Positions 1 to 9,422 of a DNA stretch of 64,000 nucleotides are shown piece after piece. The DNA lies in assembly GCF_012489685.1 (NCBI RefSeq), contig NC_080041.1:28199780-28263779 (forward strand). The letters run 5' to 3'. Source of the DNA: Lotus japonicus. Taxonomy: Eukaryota; Streptophyta; Magnoliopsida; Fabales; Fabaceae. Position numbers and translations under genes: made by a program. Positions within the stretch are counted from its first letter, which is position 1. Each line of letters starts with the position of its first letter. The notes below the pieces were generated by a model, which saw nothing but the letters and a program-made list of their open reading frames with translations, had not been told where the DNA came from and did not search any database.

Positions 1-643
1 CACTTGAGTGAAGGAGCTTGTGATTTCGAAGCTGGATCAGCTCGAGGTTTGGGAAACTTACTATATTAGCTATGATTGCATGATAGGCGTCGATAAATTC
101 GACTTATGCTTTATCTGATGTTGTTTATGATGATGAGTTGATGTTATGATGCTTTTCCATAACTTGTGATGTTGTGTTTTTGTTGGATTGGGCGTTTTGA
201 CGCAATTTCGGAGTGGAGATTCATTGATCTGGTGATCTTTGATATTACGGGTTGGATGAACAACCCTAGGCAAGTCCAAATGTGGGGTTTGAGACTTAGC
301 CCTTTGTTGGTATTTGTTGGAATTCTTAGACTTTCCCCGGGAAATGTATTTTGGGTGGTTGATCTTTAAAAACTTAGAATGATAGAGCTTTGAAAACTAA
401 AGACTTGGGAAACTTAGACTTGAGAAATAAACTCATAACTTGACTAATTCGAATTGAAACAATTTTTATTAATGTTTAAGCATAGGGAAACTGAAGGGGA
501 AAATATTTACGAAAGACGGGGAAAAGTCGACTTTGTTGTGGGTTTGGAGAGTTATTGGAATTGGGGAAAGCCACTAAGGTGAGCTATGGTGATGATTGAA
601 AGTCACCGAGTACTCTAGTACTCTTGGGTGTGTTGTTCGAGTC

Positions 644-892
644 GTGCTGTATTGACCGGCACTGACTCTGGCTTTGATTTTGGGTTTTGTTGTTGGGGTT
701 GTGTTGTATTGACCGACACTAATCCCTTGGGTTATCTTGTTGTTGGAGCCGTGTTGTATTGACTGACACTTAGCGCTCTTGTTGTTTGGGCTGTGTTGTA
801 TTGACCGACACTAGACCCTTGTGTACTCTGGTGGGTGGAGTTGTGTTGTATTGACCGACACTTACTCCGAGTTGTGTTGTATTGACCGACAC
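644..892 (+). repeat. Hairpin array I of LTR family B (6 copies)
   Basis: Six copies of a 19-nt inverted repeat start at 644, 701, 751, 793, 843 and 874. Each is GTGTTG, a loop TATTGAC, then CGACAC, which can fold into a 6-bp stem with one G-T pair. The first copy reads GTGCTG...CGGCAC, a paired T-to-C and A-to-G change that keeps the stem. Spacers between copies differ in sequence and length, so the hairpins are more conserved than their surroundings. Confidence 0.8.
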
Positions 893-982
893 TAACTCTT
901 GGGTTGTTGAGATTGGGTTGTGAGCTAAACACTTATGTGGTGAGGACGATTCGATGTTTGGCTAACCATATTGCATCAATCG

Positions 983-1208
983 GGTGAATAACGGGAATGG
1001 TTCACCTGTGCATTTCATGGTGAATAACGGGAATGGTTCACCTTGCATTAATGACGAATAACGGGAATGGTTCATCATATGGTGAATAACGGGAATGGTT
1101 CACCAAGGATGAATAACGGGAATGGTTCATCCAGGATGAATAACGGGAATGGTTCATCCCTAGTGAAGAACGGGAATGCTTCACTTGTGGCGAACGGGAA
1201 CGCGTCAC
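983..1208 (+). repeat. Hairpin array II of LTR family B (8 copies)
   Basis: Eight inverted repeats start near 983, 1019, 1053, 1081, 1107, 1134, 1162 and 1186, all with the loop core AACGGGAA. Stem arms vary together: GGTGAA/TTCACC, GGATGAA/TTCATCC, AGTGAAG/CTTCACT, and TGTG+GCG / CGC+CACA in the last copy. GACGAA/TTCATC at 1053 uses a G-T pair. Several copies abut directly; others have 4-12 bp spacers. Confidence 0.85.
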
Positions 1209-1692
1209 AAATCCGGATCATATTGTGCATTTCACGCATACATTCATTCTGACTTGAATTGTGTGCTATTTGTTTATTGAAGCATTGTTAGAGCCATAAC
1301 ATGCTAGGATTGTTTATATATGTATATATCAACATATATCTATACCCCCTATCTCATGTTGAGTGTATATCTACTTATTTCTGTGAGTTGACCCTAGCGC
1401 CTTGGCTTTGTTTGTATGTTTGTGTTTGGGCGGTCGGCCTGCTGCCAGATGTCGATAGCCGACTGGTTCTCGATGGTCTCTCCCTCGGGGGGAATCAGGT
1501 TTGAGATGGAGGACCGGACTGACGAGTGTGGACGTCTGACGAAAGGAGCTTTACGACGCATGGAGCTGAGCTGCAACTTGTCGTCTTCAGTTCGCTGTGG
1601 ACTCGGTTATGTGAGCAGTAATGGAAGGGTATGTTTAGGCAGGCGTCATATTTTGTGTAGAGCTCTGATTCGTCTTTCTTTTGGGACAGGGT

Positions 1693-2871
1693 TGTTAGAT
1701 CAAGATTTGGTCATGTGGTACAACTCTATGTTTTGATGATAACAAGTATTTATTTGTGGATGAACAACTATGATACTCTAATGTTTGTCTTGAGTGTTTT
1801 GACAAACAGGTTCTGATTCTGACACCAGAAGATATATTCGTCAGAAGTTCAGAAGATCAGAGGATCTGAAGATCAGAGGATCTGAGGATCAGAGGATCTG
1901 AAGATCAGAGGATCAGAAGATCAGAGGATCAGAAGATCTGAGGATCAGAAGATCTGAAGACCAGAAGCTCTGAGGGACCAGAGGCTCTGAAGGTTCAGAA
2001 GCTCTGAAGGTCCAGAAGCAGAAGTTACGAAGGTCAGAGGATCCAAGCATCCCTCTGACTCTGATCACCAAGCTTCACAAGTTCCAACACGAAGCATAAC
2101 TCTGATCAGAGGTCAATGGTTAAAGGCAAAGGTCTCTATCGAGAAGTACAAGAGCAGTGTACTATTCTGAAATGCCTACCTACCAAAGTTCAGCCACTGC
2201 AGGTTCTGGAAGTTCCAGAAATGCCCTCCAACGGTCATATTCTCTCAACAGAAATATCCTTTGCACCTTGGACTATAAAAGGCTGAAGAAAAGAAGAAAG
2301 ACTGAGAAGAGAAAAATCAAGAGCTGCAATACAAGAAAAGATTCAGCCTCTACTTTCTTCATCTGTTCTTATTTAGTTTACACTCAGCTTATTTAGAAGC
2401 AAACCTTTGTAAACACCAACCTCAAACAGTTGTTTGATTTTCCTTAAGGGACCGGGTAGGTCAGTATCCTTAAGAAGACTAAGAGAGTGAATCTTAGTGG
2501 TGATTCCTTTAGGAGATCAAGGTTGATCGGATCCTAGAGAAGACTAAGAGAGTGAATCTTAGTGATAGCTAAGTCAGTGTATTGTTAGTCACTTGTAGGT
2601 TTCAAGTGCAGTTGTAACAATTATCTGATTAGTGGATTGCCTTCATTCTAAGAAGGAAGAAATCACCTTAACGGGTGGACTGGATTAGCTTGAGGGATTT
2701 ATCAAGTGAACCAGGATAAAATACTTGTGTGCCTTTCTCTTCTCTCTATCTTTATCCGCTGCACCATCTATCTTAGAGAAACCGAAAAGATTTACTTTAA
2801 ATCTTAAGGGGAAAGTTTTTATATTGAAAACGCTATTCAACCCCCCCTTCTAGTCGTTTTTCACACCTTCA
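1693..2871 (+). repeat. 5' LTR of C1
   Basis: Starts TGTTAGATCAAG and ends TTCACACCTTCA, directly before the PBS. It contains a GATC-rich short-period repeat (1839-2042) and a TATA-like stretch ACTATAAAAGG at 2271-2281, which would place transcription start near 2300. A run of seven C lies at 2841-2847. The 79-aa frame at 2157-2396 overlaps promoter and leader and is not considered coding. Confidence 0.93.
1839..2042 (+). repeat. GATC-rich short tandem repeat in the U3 of C1
   Basis: Degenerate units of about 8-14 bp built from AGATCAGAGG, AGATCTGAGG and AGAAGCTCTGA words. The same tract recurs at 5537-5740 in the 3' LTR and, longer, in both LTRs of C2 (about 43730-43980 and 47560-47755). 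Copy number varies between LTRs, which explains most of the length difference between elements. Confidence 0.8.
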
Positions 2872-2873
2872 AT

Positions 2874-2885
2874 TGGTATCAGAGC
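2874..2885 (+). other. Primer binding site of C1 (tRNA-iMet)
   Basis: TGGTATCAGAGC lies two bases after the 5' LTR and is complementary to the 3' end of plant initiator-Met tRNA, the usual copia primer. Confidence 0.93.
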
Positions 2886-2945
2886 GCAAGTTCTGATTAC
2901 CACACTTAACAGTGTTCAGTAGATCCGGGCCAGTGTGAAAAACTC

Positions 2946-4724
2946 ATGGATTCCACCACTACTACAAGCAAATATCAATACAGTGCAAGACCACCTATCT
3001 TTGATGGTCAGAGATTTGATTTCTGGAAAGACAGAATCAAAAGCTTCTTTCTTGGCTTTGATCCTGATCTTTGGGATTTTGTTGTTGATGGATACACCCC
3101 TCCTGTTGATGAACATGGTGTAAAGATCCCAAGGGTGAAGATGAGTGAAGATCAAAAGAAGGAATTCAGAGATCATCACAGATCAAGATCTATTCTGCAA
3201 AGTGCCATTTCATATGAAGAATATGAGAAAATTACTGATCGTGATTCCGCCAAGGGCATCTTTGAATCCTTGCAGATGTCTCATGAAGGAAACAAGAAAG
3301 TGAAAGAGACAAAGGCGTTGTCTCTAATCAAGCAGTATGAATCCTTCCAAATGGAACCTGACGAATCCATTGAGGATATGTTTTCCAGACTTCAGTTGCT
3401 CGTAGCTGGAATAAGACCTCTCAACAAAAGCTACACTACAAAAGATCATGTCATAAGGGTCATCAGAAGTCTTCCTGAAAGCTGGATGCCTTTAGTGACT
3501 TCAATAGAGCTTACAAGAGATGTTGAGCATATGAGTTTAGAAGAACTCATCAGCATACTGAAGTGTCATGAACTAAAGCGTGCTGAACATCAAGATCACA
3601 AGAAGAAGTCTATTGCCTTGAAATCCAAATCTGAAAAGGCTAAGGCTCTCCAAGCAGCAGCAGAAGAATCTGAAGAAGCATCAGAAGATTCTGATGAAAA
3701 TGAGCTGACTCTGATATCCAGAAAGTTCAACTGCATCTGGAAGCACAGGCAGAGCAAATACAAAGGTTCATCAAAGGACGAAAAGTCAAAGAAGCATTTC
3801 AAACCAAAGAAAAGTCTGATGGTGACTTTTGATGAATCAGAATCAGAGGATGTTGACTCTGATGGTGAAGTCCAAGGACTCATAGCTATTGTCAAAGACA
3901 AAGGAGCAGAGTCAAAGGAAGCTGTTGACTCTGACTCAGAATCAGAAGGAGATCCAGACTCTGACGATGAAAATGAGGTATTTGATTCTTTCTCAACTTC
4001 TGAACTCAAAGATGCTTTGTCTGAAATTATGGATAAATATAACTCTCTCTTGACTAAGCATAAAAGGTTGAAAAAGAATTTCTCTGCTGCCTCTGAAACT
4101 TCTGTTGAACATGAGAAAATCATTTCTGATTTGAAAAATGATAATCATGCTTTGATTAATTCTAACTCTGTGCTTAAGAATCAAATTGCTAAGTTAGAAG
4201 AAGTTATTGCCTGCGATGCCTATGATAGTAAGCATGAATCTAAGTATGAAAAATCTTTTCAAAGATTCCTGGCTAAAAGCGTAGATAGAAGCTTGATGGC
4301 TTCATTGATCTATGGCGTGAGCAGAAATGGAATGCGTGGCATTGGCTATTCTAAACCAATTAGAAATGAGCCTTCTGTGTCTAAAGCTAAATCCTTGTAT
4401 GAATGCTTTGTTCCCTCTGGTACCATATTGCCTGACCCTGTACCTGCTGAAGCTGCTAAACCTCCTCTTATAAAGGGATCTTTCTCCATGTCTAAATATC
4501 ATGCAAAAATTCCTGTATATTATCCTGTTGAAAGACCCAAAGTTGTCAGAACTTCTGGGCTAACTAACAAGAAAGGACCCAGAAAGTGGGTACCTAGGGA
4601 TAAGATTATATATGTTGCAGATATCTTCAATAGGTCCATCGAAACTCCAACCATGGAACCTGGACAGTGGATGCAAGCAACACATGACGGGAGAAAGGCA
4701 TATGTCCCAAGATCCAAAACTTGA
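2946..4724 (+). CDS. gag: Copia-type Gag polyprotein of C1 (592 aa)
   Basis: An intact frame starts 60 bp after the PBS with MDSTTTTSKYQYSARPPIF and ends at a TGA at 4722-4724. Residues about 15-230 resemble the UBN2/copia Gag fold, with the early FDGQRFDFWKDRIKSFF segment and the later MSLEELISILKCHEL segment. Next comes a long acidic, Ser-rich stretch (about 230-350), a probable coiled coil (about 360-425), and a C-terminal part ending GQWMQATHDGRKAYV. I see no CCHC zinc knuckle, which most copia Gags have, and the protein stops where protease would begin. The role is assembly of virus-like particles packaging the element RNA. The same-length Gag in C2 shows the short form is a stable state, not one broken copy. 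Confidence 0.9.
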   Translation: MDSTTTTSKYQYSARPPIFDGQRFDFWKDRIKSFFLGFDPDLWDFVVDGYTPPVDEHGVKIPRVKMSEDQKKEFRDHHRSRSILQSAISYEEYEKITDRDSAKGIFESLQMSHEGNKKVKETKALSLIKQYESFQMEPDESIEDMFSRLQLLVAGIRPLNKSYTTKDHVIRVIRSLPESWMPLVTSIELTRDVEHMSLEELISILKCHELKRAEHQDHKKKSIALKSKSEKAKALQAAAEESEEASEDSDENELTLISRKFNCIWKHRQSKYKGSSKDEKSKKHFKPKKSLMVTFDESESEDVDSDGEVQGLIAIVKDKGAESKEAVDSDSESEGDPDSDDENEVFDSFSTSELKDALSEIMDKYNSLLTKHKRLKKNFSAASETSVEHEKIISDLKNDNHALINSNSVLKNQIAKLEEVIACDAYDSKHESKYEKSFQRFLAKSVDRSLMASLIYGVSRNGMRGIGYSKPIRNEPSVSKAKSLYECFVPSGTILPDPVPAEAAKPPLIKGSFSMSKYHAKIPVYYPVERPKVVRTSGLTNKKGPRKWVPRDKIIYVADIFNRSIETPTMEPGQWMQATHDGRKAYVPRSKT

Positions 4725-5376
4725 ACCTGAAGGTGAAGTTGATCTTGGAGGCATCAGTAGAGTAAGATTTGGTCAAGTCAAAGCTAGCTGAAAAAGCTTG
4801 TAGAGATGAGCATGACCGGTTCAGAAAGTAACAAAGACTCAGAACTTGACGAACCAGAAGCAACAACATCAGAAGATGCTACTACAACTTCTGACTTGCG
4901 TCATCAGAAGAAGAGTAGTTTCATAGCTTGTCATTCTGAAGCATCTGAAGATGGAATTTTTTCCAGAACGGAGATGTCACCAGAACCACACTTCTGCTCT
5001 CATCAGAAGATACACTAATCAGCAGCCAAGTATCCCTTGGTGTTCCTTCTGAGGGGGAGTATTTCGTCTTATGCTCTTACTATTTTTTTCCCACCTTCAT
5101 TCTTTTTGCTTATGACAAAAAGGGGGAGAACTTATAGTATCTTGACAACTCAACTCCTACATCATTTAGCTCAGAATCTAGACTTTACTAACGTTGATAT
5201 TAAGTATTAGATTCAGGGGGAGCTTAGCTCAGAATCAAGCACGAGACTTGGATTCAGAAGGAGCAAGATAAACTATACACATCAGGATAAGTTTTAACTC
5301 TGATACCTTATACTCTGAGTGTATTCAGTTTATTTGTTTAGAGTTGTTCATCAAAATACATGGTTTTGTCATCATC
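4725..5376 (+). other. Pol-less 3' internal region of C1 with multiple polypurine tracts
   Basis: About 650 bp separate gag from the terminal PPT where several kilobases of pol would normally lie. Purine tracts with the core GGGGGAG occur near 5053, 5121 and 5217, before the terminal one at 5377. Repeated tracts are a known Sirevirus hallmark. The only frame of note is 4806-5018. Confidence 0.8.
4806..5018 (+). CDS. Small ORF after gag in C1 (70 aa), function unknown
   Basis: The frame encodes a Ser/Thr/Glu-rich peptide beginning MSMTGSESNKDSELDEPEAT. C2 has a same-length frame at 44494-44706 that is nearly identical, so it is a feature of the family. No domain is recognisable. It could be a leftover of a larger gag-pol frame or of the 3' ORF some Sireviruses carry. 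Coding status is unproven, because the two copies are too similar overall for frame conservation to mean much. Confidence 0.35.
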   Translation: MSMTGSESNKDSELDEPEATTSEDATTTSDLRHQKKSSFIACHSEASEDGIFSRTEMSPEPHFCSHQKIH

Positions 5377-5389
5377 AAAAAGGGGGAGA
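5377..5389 (+). other. Terminal polypurine tract of C1
   Basis: AAAAAGGGGGAGA lies one base before the 3' LTR, where plus-strand DNA synthesis would start. Confidence 0.9.
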
Positions 5390-5390
5390 T

Positions 5391-6569
5391 TGTTAGATCA
5401 AGATTTGGTCATGTGGTACAACTCTATGTTTTGATGATAACAAGTATTTATTTGTGGATGAACAACTATGATACTCTAATGTTTGTCTTGAGTGTTTTGA
5501 CAAACAGGTTCTGATTCTGACACCAGAAGATATATTCGTCAGAAGTTCAGAAGATCAGAGGATCTGAAGATCAGAGGATCTGAGGATCAGAGGATCTGAA
5601 GATCATGGGATCAGAAGATCAGAGGATCAGAAGATCTGAGGATCAGAAGATCTGAAGACCAGAAGCTCTGAGGGACCAGAGGCTCTGAAGGTTCAGAAGC
5701 TCTGAAGGTCCAGAAGCAGAAGTTACGAAGGTCAGAGGATCCAAGCATCCCTCTGACTCTGATCACCAAGCTTCACAAGTTCCAACACGAAGCATAACTC
5801 TGATCAGAGGTCAATGGTTAAAGGCAAAGGTCTCTATCGAGAAGTACAAGAGCAGTGTACTATTCTGAAATGCCTACCTACCAAAGTTCAGCCACTGCAG
5901 GTTCTGGAAGTTCCAGAAATGCCCTCCAACGGTCATATTCTCTCAACAGAAATATCCTTTGCACCTTGGACTATAAAAGGCTGAAGAAAAGAAGAAAGAC
6001 TGAGAAGAGAAAAATCAAGAGCTGCAATACAAGAAAAGATTCAGCCTCTACTTTCTTCATCTGTTCTTATTTAGTTTACACTCAGCTTATTTAGAAGCAA
6101 ACCTTTGTAAACACCAACCTCAAACAGTTGTTTGATTTTCCTTAAGGGACCGGGTAGGTCAGTATCCTTAAGAAGACTAAGAGAGTGAATCTTAGTGGTG
6201 ATTCCTTTAGGAGATCAAGGTTGATCGGATCCTAGAGAAGACTAAGAGAGTGAATCTTAGTGATAGCTAAGTCAGTGTATTGTTAGTCACTTGTAGGTTT
6301 CAAGTGCAGTTGTAACAATTATCTGATTAGTGGATTGCCTTCATTCTAAGAAGGAAGAAATCACCTTAACGGGTGGACTGGATTAGCTTGAGGGATTTAT
6401 CAAGTGAACCAGGATAAAATACTTGTGTGCCTTTCTCTTCTCTCTATCTTTATCCGCTGCACCATCTATCTTAGAGAAACCGAAAAGATTTACTTTAAAT
6501 CTTAAGGGGAAAGTTTTTATATTGAAAACGCTATTCAACCCCCCCTTCTAGTCGTTTTTCACACCTTCA
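5391..6569 (+). repeat. 3' LTR of C1
   Basis: 1,179 bp, the same length as the 5' LTR and almost identical. The visible difference is CATGGG in place of CAGAGG in the GATC-rich repeat near 5596. It is followed by the second AGGGT target copy at 6570-6574, after which the interrupted B LTR resumes. Confidence 0.93.
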
Positions 6570-6962
6570 AGGGTAGGTTCCCGACACATGACTTTGCGTG
6601 TGGTTCTCTTACTGAGTGATCACAGTGAGTCAGTCGGACCGTAGGGGTCCTTGCTTAGGCCATTTTGAGGCCGACTTTCTCCTAGTGGGTTGTAATTATA
6701 AACTTTCTTACTCACACTTCTGGGTCTGTTCATATTTGCCTACGGGCGTACTACTTTGGAGTCACTGCGGGTGCGCGTGACGGGAGAGTGCAGCTGAGGC
6801 TGTACTTGTGTATATATTTGTATATCAGTTAGTTAGTTGTTGGGTTGTGTCTTTACTTCTTATCGCTTTGTTTTAAAGGAATCAATCGGAAAAAAAATTA
6901 CTGTTTTCCGCGTAAAGTTTATTTTTGGTAACTAAAGTGACACCTGCAAATCGGGGTGTTAC

Positions 6963-9151
6963 ATCAAGAGGGGGGGAAAACCCTATTTTCTAAGAATCAG
7001 AAAACAGAAGTTGCACCCACACTATTTCACGTTAGAAACCAGAGGAAAAGAGAGAAGATAGAGCTTGAGAGAGAAGAGGAGCGCCGCCGCCTAAGCCGCC
7101 ACCACCACTCACGACGCGCGCGCGAGAGAGAGCTTGCGAGAGGGAGAGAGATCGCGAGTGGAAGAGGGAGAGACCGAGAGCAAGGCAAGGAGGTTTGGAC
7201 AGCAGGAGAACCATCTTCTTTCTTTCTATTTTCAAGCTCTAAAACAAGGTAAGGGCTGGTCCTAGGACTTGGGTAGTTTGTTAGGGACTTGTTGCTATGT
7301 GTGGTTGTGAAGAATCTTGATTGTTGAGGGTTCGCATGAGGGTTTGGATTGAAGGTTTGCTTGCTGTACTATTATGATATGAGACCTATGTGATTTGATT
7401 TTTATTGCTGGAACATAGCTTAAAGCCTTTGGCTGAATTGGTTTATAGCTTAAACTAGAGGTCGGAGTTTCGCTGCCAGTTTCCTGTACTGGACAGTGGA
7501 CTTCAGTGCCCCTTTGTACCTATTTATGGTCGTCAAATAAAAACGTGATTAAAATGAAAGTTGTAGATTTTCGAAATAGCTTTCCAGACATATAAAAATC
7601 ATAATTTTTGGTTTAGTAATGTGATCTGGGGGTCGTTTTTAGTAACTGTTACACTTGCTGTCTTTCCTGTTCCGGACAGTAAGCTTTAAGGCCTAATATA
7701 ACCTAATTATGGGACTCAAATGAACTAGTGTTTAACTAGAGAGTTGTAGATATTTAAAATAGCTTTCCAGAAAGGTATCATACGTGATTTTTGGTTGAAA
7801 GATACATTCTGTGGCTCTGTTTTTGTGAAAGTTGTTTCTGCTGTCAATATGTTGAGTTGCGAAAATGTTTTGAAGTTTTGTTTAGGAACATGTGTTTAGG
7901 AGATTCTGTGAGTTATATGTTGTTAAGCTTGATTTCATGAGCCTTGGTACTTGCCTTGTGGTGTTGTTGTGACATAATACGCATGTTTTTATGTATATGG
8001 CTATTCTTAAAAGATTTCACACTGTTTAATTGGTTATTTGTACAAAAGGGTCGCTCACCTAGCCGTAATCCCCTTTTGTGCACTGTGAATGTTGTGTTGC
8101 TATCTTTAGTTTTGTGATGAGTATAAAAGACTCTAGGAAGACTTGACTTAGAGCCTCAACATAAGAGAAAGAGAAATAACTCGCTTGCAAGTAAAAAGTG
8201 AAAATGTGATTAGTGGAACATAGGTCGGTGTAGACTATGGTCCATGAGAACGATGGGCTTGCACGCGAGGGAGAATTTTGTGGATCATTGCGGCTCCACG
8301 TGATTTGGTTGACTACGATCACCATGAGATTTTGTGAAGTATTGCAGCTTCACGTGATTTGTACATTTGCGGATGTATGTGATTGGCCAAGGAAGGTTTG
8401 GTGGGTTGTGTGATGTGAGATTTCGTTAGTAACTGACTAACTGACTTTATTCCCATAAAAGACATATAACGTACTTATATTGTGTACTGTCGATTTTGTT
8501 ATTATTATTTCTGTCGACCTGACCCTTGCGCTACTTGTTTATTTGTTATATGTGGGGGGGTAGATGGTGTTGGCTATGATCATGGTGACTTCCTGGAAGT
8601 TGAGCCACGATGATGAGGAGTCCGAACTAGAGCCAGAGGAAGAGCTTCCCAAGGTGACCGACGATCCTTGGAATGAGATTAACCCATCCGACGATGAGCT
8701 GTGGTCCCGGAGCTTCACTGCAAGGACCAAGCGGCAGTTCCAGAATGGTCAAGGGGGCATCTATGTGGACTTGAAGACTTCATGGAGGACATGCTCCGGA
8801 ATGACTAGGGTTGGGTTGAGTGACTTGTACTTCTTCTTCTGGGTTGATAGTATCGGGTGGGCGTTGAGCTATTTAGTTTACCTTTCAGTTGGATATTTTC
8901 CTTCCACTTAATATAATTTATAATGAGGTTTCTTTTGGGATAAATATTTTATACATTTCCGTTGTTTAATGAATTTGATTTCGCATTGGCTTTTATGTAT
9001 TCCGCAAGTTAATTTGGTATAGTTTTTAAGAGTTTCGCAATATTAGAACTTTTGTCATTAATTCAAGATTAATAATTGAATCAACAAAAATTCTTTACGA
9101 AAATTAGATTAATTGGTTACTGTGTGACACTCGAGAAATCGGGGCGTTACA
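6963..9151 (+). mobile_element. Long LTR of family A, 3' part
   Basis: Matches, in opposite orientation, the complete solo LTR at 48924-51851. Shared marks include the GGTCGCTCACCTAGCCGTAAT-like stretch near 8048, the hairpins at 8280-8377, a TGACCCTTGCGC block near 8519, and the terminus ATCGGGGCGTTACA at 9151. The 5' part of this LTR lies left of the window, because the B LTR ending at 6962 was inserted into it. Frames at 6956-7252 and 8564-8911 have no recognisable domain. At its right end it sits in a LINE that continues at 9152. Confidence 0.8.
8280..8377 (+). repeat. Hairpin cluster of LTR family A (3 copies)
   Basis: Three inverted repeats lie at 8280-8299 (GTGGA/TCCAC), 8334-8353 (GTGAAG/CTTCAC) and 8362-8377 (TACAT/ATGTA). 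All have a loop core TTGCGG or TTGCAG and are followed by GTGATT. The stems differ in sequence yet stay paired. Confidence 0.7.
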
Positions 9152-9422
9152 GTATTGCGGTTGAGGGGAGGGACCTACAGATTCTATCTGCAATTTTGAA
9201 TTGTAAATTGATGAAGCTGCCCTTTCTTTATTTGGGATCGCAAGTTGGTGGCAACCCCCGAAGGATTGATTTCTGGAATTCTATTCTTACTAAAATCAGG
9301 AAGAGATTATCAAAGTGGAGGAGCAGATCTCTTTCCTTCGGTGGTCGCATTTGCCTGATTAATAGTACGCTTTCTTCCATTCCCCTATTTTACCTCTCTT
9401 TTTATAAACTCTTAGTGGGTGT
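9152..9422 (+). pseudogene. LINE (L1-type) reverse transcriptase fragment, plus strand
   Basis: The frame encodes the late RT region of plant L1 elements, with the marks MKLPFLYLGSQVGGNPRR and LSFGGRICLINSTLSSIP. Upstream it is cut by the A LTR ending at 9151. Downstream it is cut near 9423 by a minus-strand LINE and appears to resume at 13096, with roughly 40 codons missing at the junction. It is a broken remnant. Confidence 0.8.

Larger units (their letters stand above)
1693..6569 (+). mobile_element. Complete non-autonomous Sirevirus-like copia element C1 (gag only)
   Basis: The 4,877-bp element has two 1,179-bp LTRs (TGTTAG...CTTCA) and a perfect 5-bp TSD AGGGT at 1688-1692 and 6570-6574. 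Order: 5' LTR, initiator-Met PBS, intact 592-codon gag, about 650 bp without pol, PPT, 3' LTR. Several purine tracts of the form GGGGGAG in the 3' internal region are typical of Sireviruses. Protease, integrase, RT and RNase H are absent, so mobility would need enzymes from a relative. By eye the two LTRs differ at only two neighbouring positions (around 5597-5600 versus the 5' LTR), so insertion was recent. A second copy, C2, lies inverted at 42833-47903. Confidence 0.93.
1..6962 (+). mobile_element. Long LTR of a Ty3/gypsy element (family B), 3' part, split by a nested copia element
   Basis: The pieces 1-1692 and 6575-6962 read as one LTR once the nested element C1 and one AGGGT target copy are removed. 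They match, in opposite orientation, the complete solo LTR at 14834-18424. The right end is ATCGGGGTGTTACA at 6962, the terminus also shared by LTR families D and D'. The left end lies outside the window. It carries two tandem hairpin arrays (644-892, 983-1208) and a block beginning TTGACCCTAGCG near 1388 that recurs in other families. Short ORFs here, such as 1416-1736, have no family match and look like chance frames. B itself sits inside an A-family LTR that resumes at 6963. Whether this is a solo LTR or the edge of a full element cannot be seen. Confidence 0.85.

Noticed and set aside
1416..1736. 106-aa ORF in the B LTR (and 15220-15561) as a gene
   Set aside because: Part of it resembles the D LTR (CQMS..WF..V.PSG), but other families keep a different frame over the same block, so DNA-level conservation explains it better.
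2874..2885. tRNA-iMet match (also 25677, 32041, 46627, 11199) as tRNA genes
   Set aside because: Each is a short primer binding site next to an LTR; no tRNA cloverleaf is present.
3596..4123. 175-aa minus-strand Ser-rich ORF
   Set aside because: Shadow of the acidic, Ser-rich part of the C1 gag on the other strand.
6956..7252. Arg/Glu-rich 98-aa ORF as a possible host gene start
   Set aside because: It begins at the B/A LTR border and lies in the purine-rich leader of the A LTR; the same tract recurs near 51160-51400 in the solo A LTR.
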